Assembly: GCA_023374025.1 (NCBI GenBank)
Contig: SIJG01000056.1
Location: 365,935 to 429,934, forward strand
DNA length: 64,000 bases
Origin: Heterodera schachtii
Lineage: Eukaryota > Nematoda > Chromadorea > Rhabditida > Heteroderidae
Direction of reading: 5' to 3'
Shown here: in pieces, positions 22,098-36,900 of the stretch
How the letters are laid out: each line of letters begins with the position of its first letter
How positions within the stretch are numbered: the first letter of the stretch is position 1
Notes under the pieces: generated by a model
Seen by the model: only the letters and a program-made list of their open reading frames with translations
What the model was told of the DNA's origin: nothing
The model's database searches: none
Position numbers and translations under genes: made by a program

Positions 22098-24975
22098 ATG
22101 CCTAACAATGGCACCGAAAATGCCATCGGCGACGACAAAACGTCGCGACGGCACTCCTCCTCCGGTGGCGGTGGTGGCATTTTGGCACGAGCACTTGGCC
22201 ACCATCATTCACCACCGCGGCACGACTCGCCGTCACTGCCGGCGAGTGACGGTATCCGGCGACCATGGCACCGGACGACACTTGTGCCGGCGACCACCGC
22301 AACGATGGCACCGGCCGCCGTCATTGTGGTGCCATCATCGGCAACAACGGCGCCAAACAGCACAAACCAAATTGCCGACAAAAGTTCACGAGTCCGTTCC
22401 ATTTCCATGACCAAAAATAATTACTAACACCCTTGTGCCAAAGTACAAAAAATTATTGGATCGATTTACATAATGCCAGAATTCCATTGTGTCCAGATTT
22501 AGGTGAAAAGATTTGAAATGCCAAGATTAATGTTGATAGGCCAACCAAAATATTGATTCCCAAAAATTTGGTGCCAATTAGTCCAAGATCATTAAAGAAT
22601 TTAATTGGTTTTTAGGTTTACACACAATATATTACACAACAATCACTAATTAAAACTAACAGAAAAATTAATTAAAATTCAATTTTTTTTTAAAAATGCC
22701 AATGACCGTTATTTTTAATTGCTAAAAATACATATTTAACAAAAATAATGATCAGGCAAATGACACTGCCACAACATCGTCCATTGACAAAATTGTGCGT
22801 GCCAGTGACACGGCACTGCGCGTCACTGTGCCGTCCGCAATTGTGACGTCGACGACTTCACCGCAAAATGCCACCATCACCACCACAACGCGACGGGTTA
22901 ATAATATTTTTGAAAATTTTTGGCATTTTGCCCCGTGCCATTTTTAAACTCTCGAAGAGATTTTAAAAACTCAGATGCTGAGCCCGGAGGAATGGGAGGT
23001 GCGCATGCGCGGCGGCATTCTCAGCAAAGCGTTGCGCCGCTACGCCGCCGACGGACACTTAAAAGGCGACGATGTGCCAAAGTGAGGAGGCTTTACCGAA
23101 AACGAAAATTTAGTAATTATTTCTGCTAATGGTAATCCGAATTCGAGAATTTAATGGCCAAATTATTCCATGACAAATGTCTCGAGTCAAAAAACGAAGG
23201 GTTTTCCTCGTCATTAATCAACAAATTGAACTGATCAGAGACCAGAAACAGATATGGAGCTTTGCCAATGTTTTATGAACTGAAAATTTGCAGTGTCAAA
23301 ATTCAAATTTTAATATATTGTTATTCAACATTCAAATTTTTGACGAAAAGCTATTGTTTTTTTTTTGAAAAAATTGTTTGAAAATATTTCTTAATTTTTA
23401 TAAAAATTTAATTTTGTGCGAATAATAAGCGGAAATAATTTTGAATCTGCTGAATTTAAATATATTGGAGAAAAATGGTCTTTTGAACAAGTTTTTTACC
23501 TTTTCGTCTAGTTTTTAGCACTTTTTTGGCACTTTTGAGGCTTTTTTAGCAAAAAAAAAATCCCAGCCCTCGCCACTAAAAAATTGTATGGAAAACCGGC
23601 ACAAAACATTTTCTGGCAAATTGGGCATAGCGATATAAATTTTAATTTTAAATATACTTTTGTTTCCAATTGTTTGAAATGTATACAGTAAGCGTCGTGT
23701 AAGCGTTGTGGACAGTTCGGACGACGACTATCGCTACGGTATTTTGGGCAAATCGCTGCGTCAATTTAACGACGGCGGCGAACTGTATGACAACCATCGA
23801 CGGCATGACACGGAAACGAGCACCAGTAGTGCTGAAGGGGCGACGACAGTGCCAAATGCAACCGGCAAAAAAGGTACGGTAGCAGTAAAGAATCCAATAC
23901 TGTAATGTGTTGCATTTATTGAGCAAGCGAAAGGTATTGTAGTACAGTAGTCTTCAATTTATTTGTAGAAAAGCTTACTGTAATATTATTTCAAAATAGT
24001 AAAAAGCATTTTAAAAAATCGAGAATTAAATAAACAAAATATTTTTTCGTTTTTAAAAAATTTATTAATTTATTTTTAGTTTTGTAAGTTTTCTGAATTG
24101 ATTAATTTGTGCTCAAGTTTCCTTCCATTAACCCAAAGGGTTACGGTAATAAATTTTTCGTCCGTCCTACTGTATCTGCATAAATTCCGATCGGCTTCTA
24201 ATTTTTTCTCTCTATTAAAAATGCCACCGTTTCTTCCCCAGCAGTGCTAGCAACGTCGATTGTTCCAAAACGGAAGCGGCTTTCGCTTCGTCCCGCCGGC
24301 GACTGCGGCGGCGGCATTTACCAGCTGCCGCCTCAGGCGACCGCGGCGGCTGGCACAAACAATGCCGCAGGCGGCGGATTTGACAGCCGGGCACGCTCAA
24401 TCCAAGTGGCGGAAGAGCTGCGCAGGGCTGCAATTGAGGGCGGCATGCGCAGAGACGAAGGCGGCACAATGGCGGACCATCAGGCGGCAGCCGGGTGGGC
24501 TTTAAAAAATTTTTGAGCGGTGCCGTACTCAACGTATCGTAATGAGACAATGTGCCACTTTTAAGGGAGTATTTTTCGTTTTTCGAAATTCCGAATTAGT
24601 GGATCAATGGCAAATGGCAACTCGTATATTTTACAAATTTAAGCCTAGGCCCAAGCAAACCTAAGCCTAGGCTTAGCCTAAGCATTTGGCCGCGTCTTTT
24701 GTACGATTTGTCATGACACCAAATTAGGAGGTGTGTTTTTTGATTAGTTATAATAAAATTTGTCACGTCTCATTAATTTGTCTGTTACGACATGGACAGA
24801 AAATCGTCGTCCGTGAACCCATCCGCTGCTGCTCGTGGCGCCGGTGATGGCGACACGGACGGTGACGAGGCGCAGGACGGCACGGGGGACGGGGCGGCAC
24901 GCACGGCTGGGCCAAGTGCTGGGCTAAGTGCCGAGCAGCAGGAAGAAATGGCAAAGCTGGAAGGGCTCAGCAAAG
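22098..24975 (+). other. trp-4 N-terminal region before the ankyrin repeats
   Basis: Exons: 22,098 to about 22,391; 22,756-22,896; 22,975-23,081; 23,689-23,873; 24,242 or 24,245-24,494; 24,800-24,975. Phases agree through all of them except the first junction, which needs the weak donor GTCCGT (the same donor is used at 30,067). The region is low-complexity and polar (SSSGGGGG, SSDDDYRYG, DGDTDGDEAQDGTGD) with no fold I recognise. The acceptor CAGCAG at 24,239-24,244 is a tandem NAGNAG site, so isoforms may differ by one residue. Confidence 0.75.
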
Positions 24976-27900
24976 GTGCAGCCTAATACAAATTGGTCGA
25001 GAATTTGACACCACCATGGGTTCGGGACAAAGTGGGACTTGAGCAAAAGCGGAAAACAGTGCCATCGACTCTAGCCTGAGGCCGAGATTGGTGCCGAATG
25101 CTGGGCAGCTGGGATTCAAATTCTTATGACGGGTACAGTATGCAACTGGTTGCTTTAGGCGGTGATCAGGGCGCACTGTTGCTGCTGATGTGCAAACAAA
25201 CGAATTGGCAAGGAGTGGAGCAGCTGATCTCATCCGGCGCACAGTTGGACATGAGCACGTCCGACTCACAAGGGTGGGCTGTTCTGGCAATTAAACAACA
25301 TTGATAATTTCTAAGCTTCAATCCCGCCACCGTATGGCTTAAAAATTTTCAAAAAAAATCTTAGAAAATTTTTTTTTGAAATTTCATAAAATGTATTTGT
25401 TTTGGAAAAATAGAAAAAACTAATTCTTTATAAAAATTTTGACTTGGGATTAACCAGGGCCAATTTTTTTTTGCCAAAATGCCTTTAACTGATCAACACT
25501 GATCAGACTAGGGATTTCGAAAACTATCGCTTGGAATTGACCGGCACTGATCAGACAGACTCTGATCTTCCCTAATGTGTGTTGATTCACTTCGTCAGGT
25601 ACACGCCTCTTCTGTTGGCAGTCCGTGCCGGCCTTTTAGACATTGTTGATCTTATGATTGAGCGGGGTGCCGACCTTTACGCCACCACAAAGGCACAAAT
25701 TAAATAATAAATTAATTAATTATTTTTCAAAATTAAAATATTAATTTAGGAACGGTTGACCGCCGCGCACATTTGTGCCCGATGGGGAAGCGAGGAAATG
25801 ATGCAAAAATTGTTGGCACTCAAAGTGGACATTTCCCGAACAGCCGGGGTAACTTACAATAAGCTTTTTTTTAAATTTAAAAAGCATAAATTGTTAATTT
25901 ATAATTTAAAATTATGGCCTTTGACGGAGTCGGCGGCGTGGCATTTTTCGGTCGGCAATTAGTTAAATTATCAGATCAGGGCCATAATTGATCTATCATA
26001 ATATATTATATTAATTGGTGTACGAATAATTTGTTCACTCATTAGTAGGCCAATTAAGAATAATTTTCTATAAAAATCACTCCAAAAATGCTAAATGCTA
26101 AATAAAATTTATTCATCCAATAAAACTGAACTGCCAAATTTAGTCTAAATTTTTTTTTTTAAAACCTTTTTTAATATATATATTTTGGTATTTTTAAAAA
26201 TAGCCAAATTAACTTTATTTTTACTTCTTTTGTAACATTTTTCTATAATTTTACTGATTAAACCATATATTCTTTTCTGTTTTTACTCCATGTTTTGTAC
26301 ATATTTAGCTTTTTTTCAGCCCCTCGGGCGCTTGCCCATTCACATGTGCTGTGAACGGACCAGCGCACGCGCTGTCCCCGTCGCACAACAGTTGTTGCAC
26401 GCAGCGCCCGGCACGCGCATGCAGGCGGACAAGCGCGGTGCATTGCCACTGCATGTTGCACTGCATACAGCGAACCTAGCGATGGTGCAGTTACTGCTCC
26501 AACGGGACGGCGACAAGCAAATTCGAGTGCAGGACGCGGACGGGAACACGGCGCTGCATTTGTGCAAAAGTGAGGGCAGGGCTTCCAAATTTAAAATTTC
26601 CGATTTTTGGGTTCGAAATTTTCTGGAATTTAATTTTCTCGGCAAAACTTATTCAAATTTTCTTAAATTCAGCGCCTGATCACCATCCTTTTTCTAATAC
26701 AAAATGGATGGCTCTGATCAGAATCTTGGAGTTAAATCTGAAGATTTATTAAACCATTGGTTATAAATCTGAAAAAAGCAAAAGAAAAATTGAAAAATAA
26801 AAATAAAAACTTCAAATATTATAAAATTTATTTATGTTTTAATTATTCATTTTTATATTATCCGAATTTTTTCTGGTCTAAATTTTGGGGTCAAAAATTG
26901 AATTAAAAACTTTTCTAAATTATTTTTAAAAATTTGTGAGCAAATTAAACTGATTTATTTATTTGTTTGAAAATTCGCTTTTGAGTCTAATTTAAATTTA
27001 TGAAATAAACATATTAAAAAATAAAATTGCATAACTTATAAAAAAATATTATTAAATCTCTTTTTAATTTTTTCTATTTTTATTAAATTATTTGTCATAA
27101 TAATTTATTTTTCAAAAGTATTTTAATTATTTTATTTCGTTTTCCTATTTTAAAGACAATGACTTTCTGCGTGCCATCACTGACTACGGGGGCACCGATT
27201 GTGTGAATGTGCCGAACATTTTTGGCCGTACTCCGTTGCATGAAGTGGCCAAATTGGGGGACGAAAAAATGCTGAAAATCATGTGGAAAATGAACGCGGA
27301 TGCGAACATTCGGGACAAAGTAGGCTAATAAAAATGTTAAAATATAATATAATATTTTATCATTTAATTATTTGCATAAAATTTAAATTTAATTCTAAAA
27401 TAATATAAATTAGTACACTGTGTTGCATTAGAATAGGGACACCCTATTTTTTGGGAGTTTGACCACTTTCCATAAACCAATCGATTTGAAATTTTAACTG
27501 TATATAGCAATTCTGAAAATATTAAGATTCTAAAAGTGACAAGACGAAATGACGACGGAAAAAAAATTTACGAATTTTTTTCCAAAAATGGGGTGTTGCA
27601 TTAGAATAGGGACACTTGTGAAAAACGGACAAAATCTCAACAACTACGAAAACGAAGCTGATAAAACAAGTTAAATAAGAAAGAACACATCTTTTTACAC
27701 ATTTCTATTTATTTTACGGACAGAAAAATATCTTTTAGGGAGAGTTATGTTGAATTTTCTAAGTTTTCCGGAGAAATTAAGGGCCATAAGGCTTAAACCG
27801 CCTCTAAAATTTGACCAACCGAATCAAACTGACAGCAAACAACACTAAAATAATGTACAGACATCCGATAAGCGTTTTCGATTCACTTTATGCCAGAAAA

Positions 27901-30900
27901 AAATCATTAAACCCAAAATTTTTGCGGCTGAAAAAATGCGAAAATCTGAGTAAATTCGAAAAAAAATTTCTAGGGGCTTGGGAAAAATTTTCTGTAAAAG
28001 ATGAATATGACGAACAGAAAGAACACAAAATTCTCTACAAAATGGCCTCTGGATGAGGGCTCTACGCCGCGTCTCCGCTGAGGGGCGTTTGGTTAAATAT
28101 CGACTACCCAAAAAATGACCATTTTTAAGCCATTTTGCTTACTTTTTACGACATTCGTGTTTATCCAACCGCTCCTCAGCGGAGACGCGGCGTAGAGCCC
28201 TCATCCAGAGGCCATTTTGTAGAGAATTTTGTGTTCTTTCTTATTTTATCATTTAATTACCTATTTGCATAAAATTTAAATTTTAAATATTTTAAAATTT
28301 AATTTTAAAATAATATAAATTAGTATTAAATAGAAAAAATTTAAATGCATAATAATATAAATAATTTGATTATTAATATTTGTTTTTTTTTATTTGATTT
28401 AAACATGAAATTAAATTATTATTTAAATAAGTAAATTAAATTTATTAAATTATGAAACAAGAAAAAAAATAAAATTTAAATGAATTTAACTAAACAAATT
28501 AAATTTTCATTAAGGAAGATAAAACGCCTCTGCATGTGGCAGCGGAAAGAGGTCACACCCAAGTGGTGGAGACGTTGATCGACAAATTTGGGCAAAATAT
28601 TTAAATATTTTTATATTTAAATATTAAATATTTTTATTATTATTATTTTTGTATTAAAGTTCCTCAATTCGCGCCCGGACAAAGGACGGCAGCACTTTGT
28701 TGCACCTCGTTTCAGCGGAAGGTGCTGCTCATTTTTCAATTTTTTGTTAATTAATTTTCAATATGTATTCTTCAGGTCATGCTGACACGGCACTCGCTTT
28801 TCTGAGTAAGTGCAAAATGCCATAAAATTTTCAAAAAAAAAAAAAAATTCGAAAATTCAAGAGCGTGGCGTTCCGTTGTATATGCCGAACAAAAGTGGCG
28901 CGGTCAGCTTGCACAAGGCGGCTGCTGCCGGATACAACGAAGTTGTCAAGGTGGGATGGTGACAAAATTTTCAAAAATTAAATTTGGTAATTTTTAAAAA
29001 AATACTCATTTATTATATTTTTTTAAATTTGTTAAAGTAATTATGTCCTGGAAGTTAAATGCTCGAATTGCATTTCCATTATTCATTACCAGGGATAATT
29101 TGCAGACAAAAAATTAAATTTTATTTGTTTTAAAAGTAAATTTAATAATCATAAAAATTGAAATTTCCCCCCCCCCCTCCCGAAATAAAAATTAAAAATT
29201 TCAAGAAAGGGTGGGTAAATTTTTGAAAATTTGATTTACAATTTGCAATTTCGCTTATTTCTTTTATTGCCCCCTAATTACCACTCGCCTCGCTAATTTT
29301 TACTTATTGCCCATTTCTTTCACGTCATCAGATACTAATTAACCGTGGCACCAAAGTGGACATCCCAACCCGGGACAATTACACGGCACTGACCGTCGCC
29401 GTCCGATCGGGCCAAGCTTCGGTTGTCGAGACATTGCTCGGCTTTGGCGCCGACGTGCACATAACAAATGGCCAAATTGGCGAGGTCTTCCGGCCAAAAA
29501 TTAAAAAATTAAAAAGAATATGTAGTAAATAAATTAAAATAAATTTTGAAATAATAAATAAATTTTATATGAAGAAAAACTCAAACTCTCAAAATTTAGG
29601 CCATTTGAAAAATTCATTTTCCTTTTTATATTAATTTTTTCCCATTTCATAATTTCAATCCAAAAGAATTCCTATTATTTAACAAACGAAATTAAAGCAA
29701 GAAAATATTAATTGTTGTTCAAATATTTGTCATTTGCCCTTTTATCTATTTCCTTGCCAAATTTTTATTAGTTTTATTTGCTTTAATGGGTCCATCCAAC
29801 AAGGACTCCGTGGCGCAATGGTAGCGCGTCTGACTCCAGATCAGAAGGTTGCGTGTTCAAGTCACGTCGGGGTCAATTAATTTTTTCCTTTTTTTTTTTA
29901 AATTGCCATTTTTAATTGCTAAATAATTTTAATTTATTTTTATGTGGTTTTAATTAATTTTCTTAATTAATTTTGACAAAATAAATAGAATTAAAATATA
30001 CAGACTGCACTGCATGTCGCTGCAGGTTTGCCCTGCGGGGACATTGAATGCGCGCAGATGCTGTTGGTCCGTGTAAATTCCAAAAAAATGATGTACTGCT
30101 TGCGTTTTTCAGAAAAGTGGCGCGCAGCCGAACGTGCAGCGCATGCAGGACGGGCGCACGCCGTTGCATATTGCGGTAAATAAATTTCTATTTTTTTTTA
30201 AATTTTTAATTTCGATTTTACAGGCTGCGGTTGGCCATTGCGCAATGTGAGGGAGGAGCTTTTTTAATTTTAATTTAATTATCTCCAAAAATTTTTATAA
30301 ATAAATTTTATTGAGAAAAAAAAAATTAATTAGGAAATTTATTGTGTAATAATTTTAATCATTTTTAATTCTTTAATATTTTAAAATAATTCTCCCATTT
30401 TATTATTTATTTATATTGTTTATTTTTTAAATTCCTAGGTGCCGTTTGTTATTGGCTGAGGGGGCCGACGCTCAACTGAAATCGAAGGTGAATTTGACAA
30501 TTTTAATATAAAGGATTATAAAAATTCGAATATATTTTAATTATATTAACGAGAAAAAAAGTCATATAAATTTCCATAAAAATAATTAAAATACATTATT
30601 TTTAATGCATTTTCATTTAATTAGTTTAGAAAAAAAATTCAAAATTTTATATTATTTATTTTTCCTAATATGGAGACAATTAAAATATAAAAAAAATATT
30701 ATTAATTAATGAAATAAAATAAAAATATATTTAAACCTTTAATTAATGCTTTCTCTCCACTCACTTTTTGATCAATTAACTTGGTAAATAAATTAACCAA
30801 AAACAACTAATAATCATAAAAAAGTTAATTAGTTTTTTTAGATTTAAAATTAAAATTGAATTAATTAAAATAAATTGCGGAATAAAATGCCGTAATTAAT

Positions 30901-33900
30901 TTAATAGTTAATTACTAAATTATTTTCTCGCAAAGAATGGCGAAACGGCGCTGCATTTGGCCGCCAAACATTGTCATTTCCCAGTGGTTCAACTGCTGTT
31001 GGACCATTTAAGCAACAGCAAAGACGCAGACAGCAGCAGAGTGCGCAGCTTTGTCAATGCCATAACAGAGGTAAAAATAATTTAAAATATTAAATTTAAA
31101 TTATTTTAATTAAAAAAAGGATGGCCAAACCTGTCTTCACTATGCCAGCCAAATTGGGCCGGAGCAAGTCCATTTCAAGGATGAAGATGCCAAAATTGTG
31201 TCACTGCTCATCGACAACGGGGGAGACTCCGAGCTGCAGGCACTCAGTGTAAGCAAACAATAAATTTTAATTTTTTAGAAAAAAAATTTGTTTGACAAAT
31301 TTAAATTTTGAATTCTACAAATTTTAATTTTTGGAAATTTTCTTGACTCTGTTTAAATTTCAGAATCTTGAAACTGCGATGCACATGTGCGCACGGACGG
31401 GCAATGAAAGCATCCTTTTGGCAATGGTAGGAGAGAATGGAAAACGATGGGAGAAAAACGAGGGGACGAAAAGCACAAAAAATTAAGAGCATTTATTGAA
31501 ATTTGACTACCTTGTGATTTTTAAAAATTCCTTAAAAATATAGGGTAAAAGTTTTAAATATTTCTTTTTTTTTTATTAGAGCTCAAATTTGAGAAAAAAG
31601 CCTTGTCCTGGATTCAATGTTGGACCTGCATTTCCTGGACAAAACCCAGGAAAACCCAGGTTCAGGAAAAATTCAGGGTTGTCATGAGGCATGTATTTGA
31701 ATTTTTGTTTTAAAAAGATAACAAAGACATTTATTATTTCCTGGACCAAAATTCAGGGGCCCAGAAGAAATCCAGGCCTGGTTCCAGGTCCAGGCCGTGT
31801 TTTATTTTATATTATAAATTTAAAAAAAAAAGAAAAATTACAATTATTTATACGAAATAAGGAAATGGCCACTTCCGCATAATTTTATTTTTTTATTTTT
31901 CGTTTAATAGTATATTGTCTTTGATTATTAGGTCAACAAAATTGGGCCTGGCGCTGTTCAGATTGTGCAAAATAAGAAGTCGAAGGTGTTTAAATTTTAA
32001 ATAATTATTATTTTTATTTTTGCTTGGCGTTTTGTTCAGAATGGTTGGTCCCCGCTGTTGGAGGCGTGCGCACGTGGCCATGTGGGCGTTTCACGCATTT
32101 TGCTTCAACACCACGCACGCATTGACGTGTTCGACGATGCGGGAAGGACGGTAAAAAATTTATTGAAATTTTAAATTTCAAAAATTTTAATTAATTAAAG
32201 GCCCTTCACTTAGCGTCAGCAAACGGACACATCGAATTGACCAAACTTTTGCTAAAATACAAAGCATTTGTGAACAGGTCTGGCCATATGTGAAGCATAA
32301 TAAATTTAATATAACAGTGCCTTTTATAATAAGCATTGCTATTGCAAATTATTAAGATTTTAACATTACAAATATATCTTTTTAAATTAAATATTAAATT
32401 TATTAAGTATAATTAATTAATTTTAATGATTTATTTATAAAATAAAATTAATTATCGCTTTTTTATTTGCTTAATTAGAATTTTTTTTTTAATAATAAAT
32501 AATTTCTCATTGATAATTTTATTTTAGAAAATAAAAATTAAATTGAATCCATAAAATAATCACATTATTATATAACAAATCTTTAATATGATCAAATTTG
32601 AATAAGTAAAACTGAAAATAAAATCAAAATAAAAGATTTTTTATAAATAATTTTCTATAACTTTTTAGTATTTTTTAAATTAAAATAAATAAGCAAAGCC
32701 AAGCCAAGAAAACCCCCAATTAATAAAAAAAAGCATCTATTTTAAAATTCTTAATTTTTTAAGCAAAGCCAAGAATGGTGAAGCGCCGCTCCATTTGGCA
32801 GCCCAATACGGCCACCCTCGGGTGGTCAGTATGCTCATCCAAGAGCACGGGGCCAGTCTCGAAGTGAACAAATTTCAAATTAAAAAATAATTCAAAAACA
32901 AAGGCCATCACTTTGGACAACCAAACGGCACTGCACTTTTCGGCCAAATATGGCCAATTGGTGGTGGCGCAGACGCTGCTGGCGCTGGGCGCAAATCCAA
33001 ACGCGCGGGACGACAAAGGCCAAACGCCGCTCCATTTGGCGGCTGAGGTGTGATGACTTGCAAATGATTAGTAGGGATGGGACAAATATTATTAAAAATT
33101 CAAAAATATTTAAATAAATTTCGAAAAAATACCGAAATATTAAGCAAATATGTATTTAAGAAAAATGAAAAAAAAATTGTGGTGTAAAGAATAAATATTC
33201 GTATTGCATTTTTGAAAATTCGAAAAATTCCAACATTTAATATAAATTTTTTTTCAAAAAACTTCAAAAAATATAAATTTTTTAATTTAATTAATATTGG
33301 TCCCATCCATAATGATGAGTGTTTAACCAATCAGCGTTGACTCCGCCCCTTGCGCAATTAATGCTGACCAATCAGCATTGACCCCACTCTCCCTTCTTTT
33401 GTCTATACGCGGGTAGCGCAATGCCTCTGCTGAGACGCTTCAGTGAATGCGCTCTCTCGCAGGGCAGAGACACAGATGGTCGGTCACACAGTGGTCACTC
33501 GCTGCATCAGAGAGTGGTAACGCATCCCAGCGTAGCAAGTGACCACTCACTGTGCGACCATCTGCGTCTCTGCCCTGCGAGAGAGTGCCTTCACTGCAGC
33601 GTCTCTGAAGAGAGGCAAGATACATACAAATTAAATTCTGTTTTTTCTACTAATGATTTAAAAAACTATTAAAATAAAACATTTTACTTATACATTTACT
33701 ATAATTTTTAATTATTTTACATATATCATTTGAAGCTTAAAGTATCACTGCAAAATTCAAAAAAAAAATATTTACAACTCGAAAACCCAGCAGGTCTTTT
33801 GAGTTCTCTTGCTCGTAAATTTTTTTAATTTTAAGAACTTTTTAGAAAATTCGCAAGCTATTAAAAAAACTTAGGACTATTAAATGTTATGAAGAATTAA

Positions 33901-36900
33901 AATTTTGTTGTTTTCGAGAAAAGTTCGGCTAAATTGTCAAAAAATTTTTTAGAATTTTCAAACAAAAAAAGGCGGAAATTTTAAAAAAATCTTCAAAAAA
34001 TAATTATTTTCACAGAACGACTTCCCGGACGTAGTGAAGCTGTTCCTCAAGATGAAGCAGAACAACCACGCGGTGCTGACCGCGGTTGACCACAGCGGCT
34101 TCACCTGTGCCCACATTGCGGCGATGAAGGGCAGCCTGGCGGTGGTCAAAGTGCGCCAAATTTGGCACTAATTAGGGCAATTTATATTGCTGTTCGAAAA
34201 AAACCCCTGGTGATCTGTCTGAATTAAGTCGAAAAAAACATTTGAATTTAACGGGCTCCAAAATCCGAAGCTGCCTCTTTGAAATCGGAATCCATTTTTA
34301 AGAAAAATGGGATTTTTTGAAAATTTCAAGCAATTCTCTTAACTAATTACATTGAAATTTCTCAAAATTGTCTCGGCGGTGCCTAACGGCATTGCCTTAC
34401 CCTATTTACCATATTTTTGAAAATCGAATTTTTAATTAACGTCCCCACCCTCGGAATTAAAAAATTGAGAAATTTTAATTAAAAATATAAAATTTTGAGG
34501 GTGGAGGTTGGACGATGATGTGATCCATGAGTTTGAGAATTTTAATTTTTTTTATAAATTCATGATTTGTGTTCTGAAGGAATTGATGATGATCGACAAA
34601 GCGATGGTTATCCAAGCCAAAACGAAGGTGAATGAACTGTAAAATATACTTAAATGCGATAATTTAATAATTTAAATTAAATTAATTTACGCTTAATTTT
34701 AATAGTGCCTCGAGGCGACGACACTTCACATGGCCGCCGGCGGGGGTCACGCAAAAATTGTGAAAATTCTTCTGGAAAATGGTGCCAACCCGGAGGATGA
34801 GAATGCTGTTGGACTTTTTTATTAATTTAATTAAAAAAAATTTAATCTTTAAAAGTCTCTGTTTTTTTCATTTTTATTACCGCAAGAAATTAATCAAATA
34901 TTTTTAATCAAGAAAATAACTATTCATAGAATTTTATAATTTTATATTTTATGTTATTAAATAATTAAAAATTCAGAATGGAATGACCCCACTTTCGCTG
35001 GCCGCTTGGAATGGCCATTCCGGCATTTTGCCATGTTTTGACCGCAAATTTTGGCGCCGTTGCTCAAAAAAAGTCGCGGATTTTTTATTTTTTCTCTAGG
35101 CTTGGGAATTTTTAAAAATTTATGAATTTTTTAGACAGGTTTAAATGCTTTTCACATTGCGGCTTACAAAGGCCATTCGGACTTCATCAACGAGATGATC
35201 AAATGTGTGCCGGCGAGTGTCCGCTCGGAGCCGCCGATGTTCAATCATTTGGTGGTCAAGGAATTCGCGACGGAAGTCTGTCCATTTTCATTTTTTTTAA
35301 ATTTATATTTTAAATCTTTTAAAATTTGTCCGTAATTTCAATTTTTTCATTTATTGAAAATTTGTTTGTACAAATGCATTTTCAGTTGCATAAAATAATA
35401 TAAATGTTAGCTGTTTGATGGATAACAAAGCCCTGAAGAATATATTAGAGTTGTCCGGGACCGGGAATCGAAACTGAGTACCGAAGTCCCGGTTTTGAGC
35501 AGTTTTGACCGCGACTGGGAAATTCCCGGTTTTCCCAGCCAAAAATTCCCGGTCCCGACCAAGTCTCGAATATATATATATTAATTATTATTTTTATTTT
35601 TAAATTTTTTGACAGATGAATTATTTTTGAATAATTATTTTTTTTAATTATGCTAAAATTTAATAATTTAATTTTTTATTTTTAGTACGGCTTCACCCCG
35701 CTGCATTTAGCTGCCCAGGCTGGCCATGATACTTTGGTGCGAATGTTGCTGAACCAGGGCGTCCAGGTGTGGCGCAGCTAAATCAATTTTTAGCCTTATC
35801 AATTATTTTTTTTTTCAAAATTTTCAGGTTGACGCAGCCACAACAACAATGGTACAGTATATTTATATTACCGTAGTCATTAAATAGAACACATTATCAT
35901 AAATACCGTAGTATCGAATTAGTCAATTGGCATGAATTTGTTCAGAATGTTATCCCTCTTCATTTGGCTGCACAACAAGGTCAAATATATATTGTATTTA
36001 TTAAAATGAAAATTAGCTTTTTTCATAAATAATTAATGAATGTAAATGAAATTAATTCATTAATTATGAAATTGAAACCTTTTTTTAAAAATTATTATTA
36101 AAATTAATTTTTTTAAAAATAAAAACCATTTTTAAAATTATATCAAATTTGAACAGCGCTACGATTAATTTAATAAATTTATTTTCAAAACATTACAAAT
36201 TAAAATACGAAAATTTATTTTAAAAATTAAACATCTTATTAAATTAAATTTATGCTTTGTAATTAAACAAATTGTTTAAACTTTAAAGGCCATATTGCCG
36301 TTGTTGGGATGCTGCTGTCCCGTTCCACCCAGCAACAGCACGCCAAAGATTGGAGGGGAAGTAAAAATAATTAAAAATTGAAATTAAAAATCTATTTTTA
36401 AATATTTTAAATATGTAATGGTAATTAAGGAACTCCGCTCCATTTGGCATCAGTCAATGGAAAGAAAGACATGGTAGCAGCAAAAACAAAATTCCAAAAC
36501 TGAATTTTTATAATTTTCACAAATTTTTCAAGGTTTCTCTGCTAATTGCCCAAGGCTCGAACATTAACGTGATGGACCAGGTGTGGATTTTTGAAAATTT
36601 ATAAAAATTTTTATGCGAAATTTTCAATTATTTTTTGGTTTTATAAAAAATTACTTAGCGCATATGAATGAACATCAATGAACATTTTTATAGTATAGCT
36701 TCATGGTGCTCCCTAAAATTTCATACAAATTAAAATATTTGTATTCAATTAATATTCAGATTCTTTTTTATCGAAAAATTCTTTGACATTTTGCTGTTTT
36801 ATTTGTCCTCAATCAATTATTTAAAATTATTTTTTTGTTATTTTTTTCTGTTCGATCAGGTCTTTAAAAGCCTTTAAAACTCAAAATTTACAGGCTTTTA

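Noticed and set aside
22102..22414. Several GC-rich overlapping frames at the trp-4 start
   Set aside because: Only the frame from 22,098 (MPNNGTENAIGDDKTSRRHS) gives a polar N-terminus that can continue into the next trp-4 exon. The others are shadows.
27811..28056. 81-codon Lys-rich open frame within the trp-4 intron insert
   Set aside because: No transposase motif is present, and the end lies in the inverted repeat. It could be a decayed transposase piece but cannot be supported.
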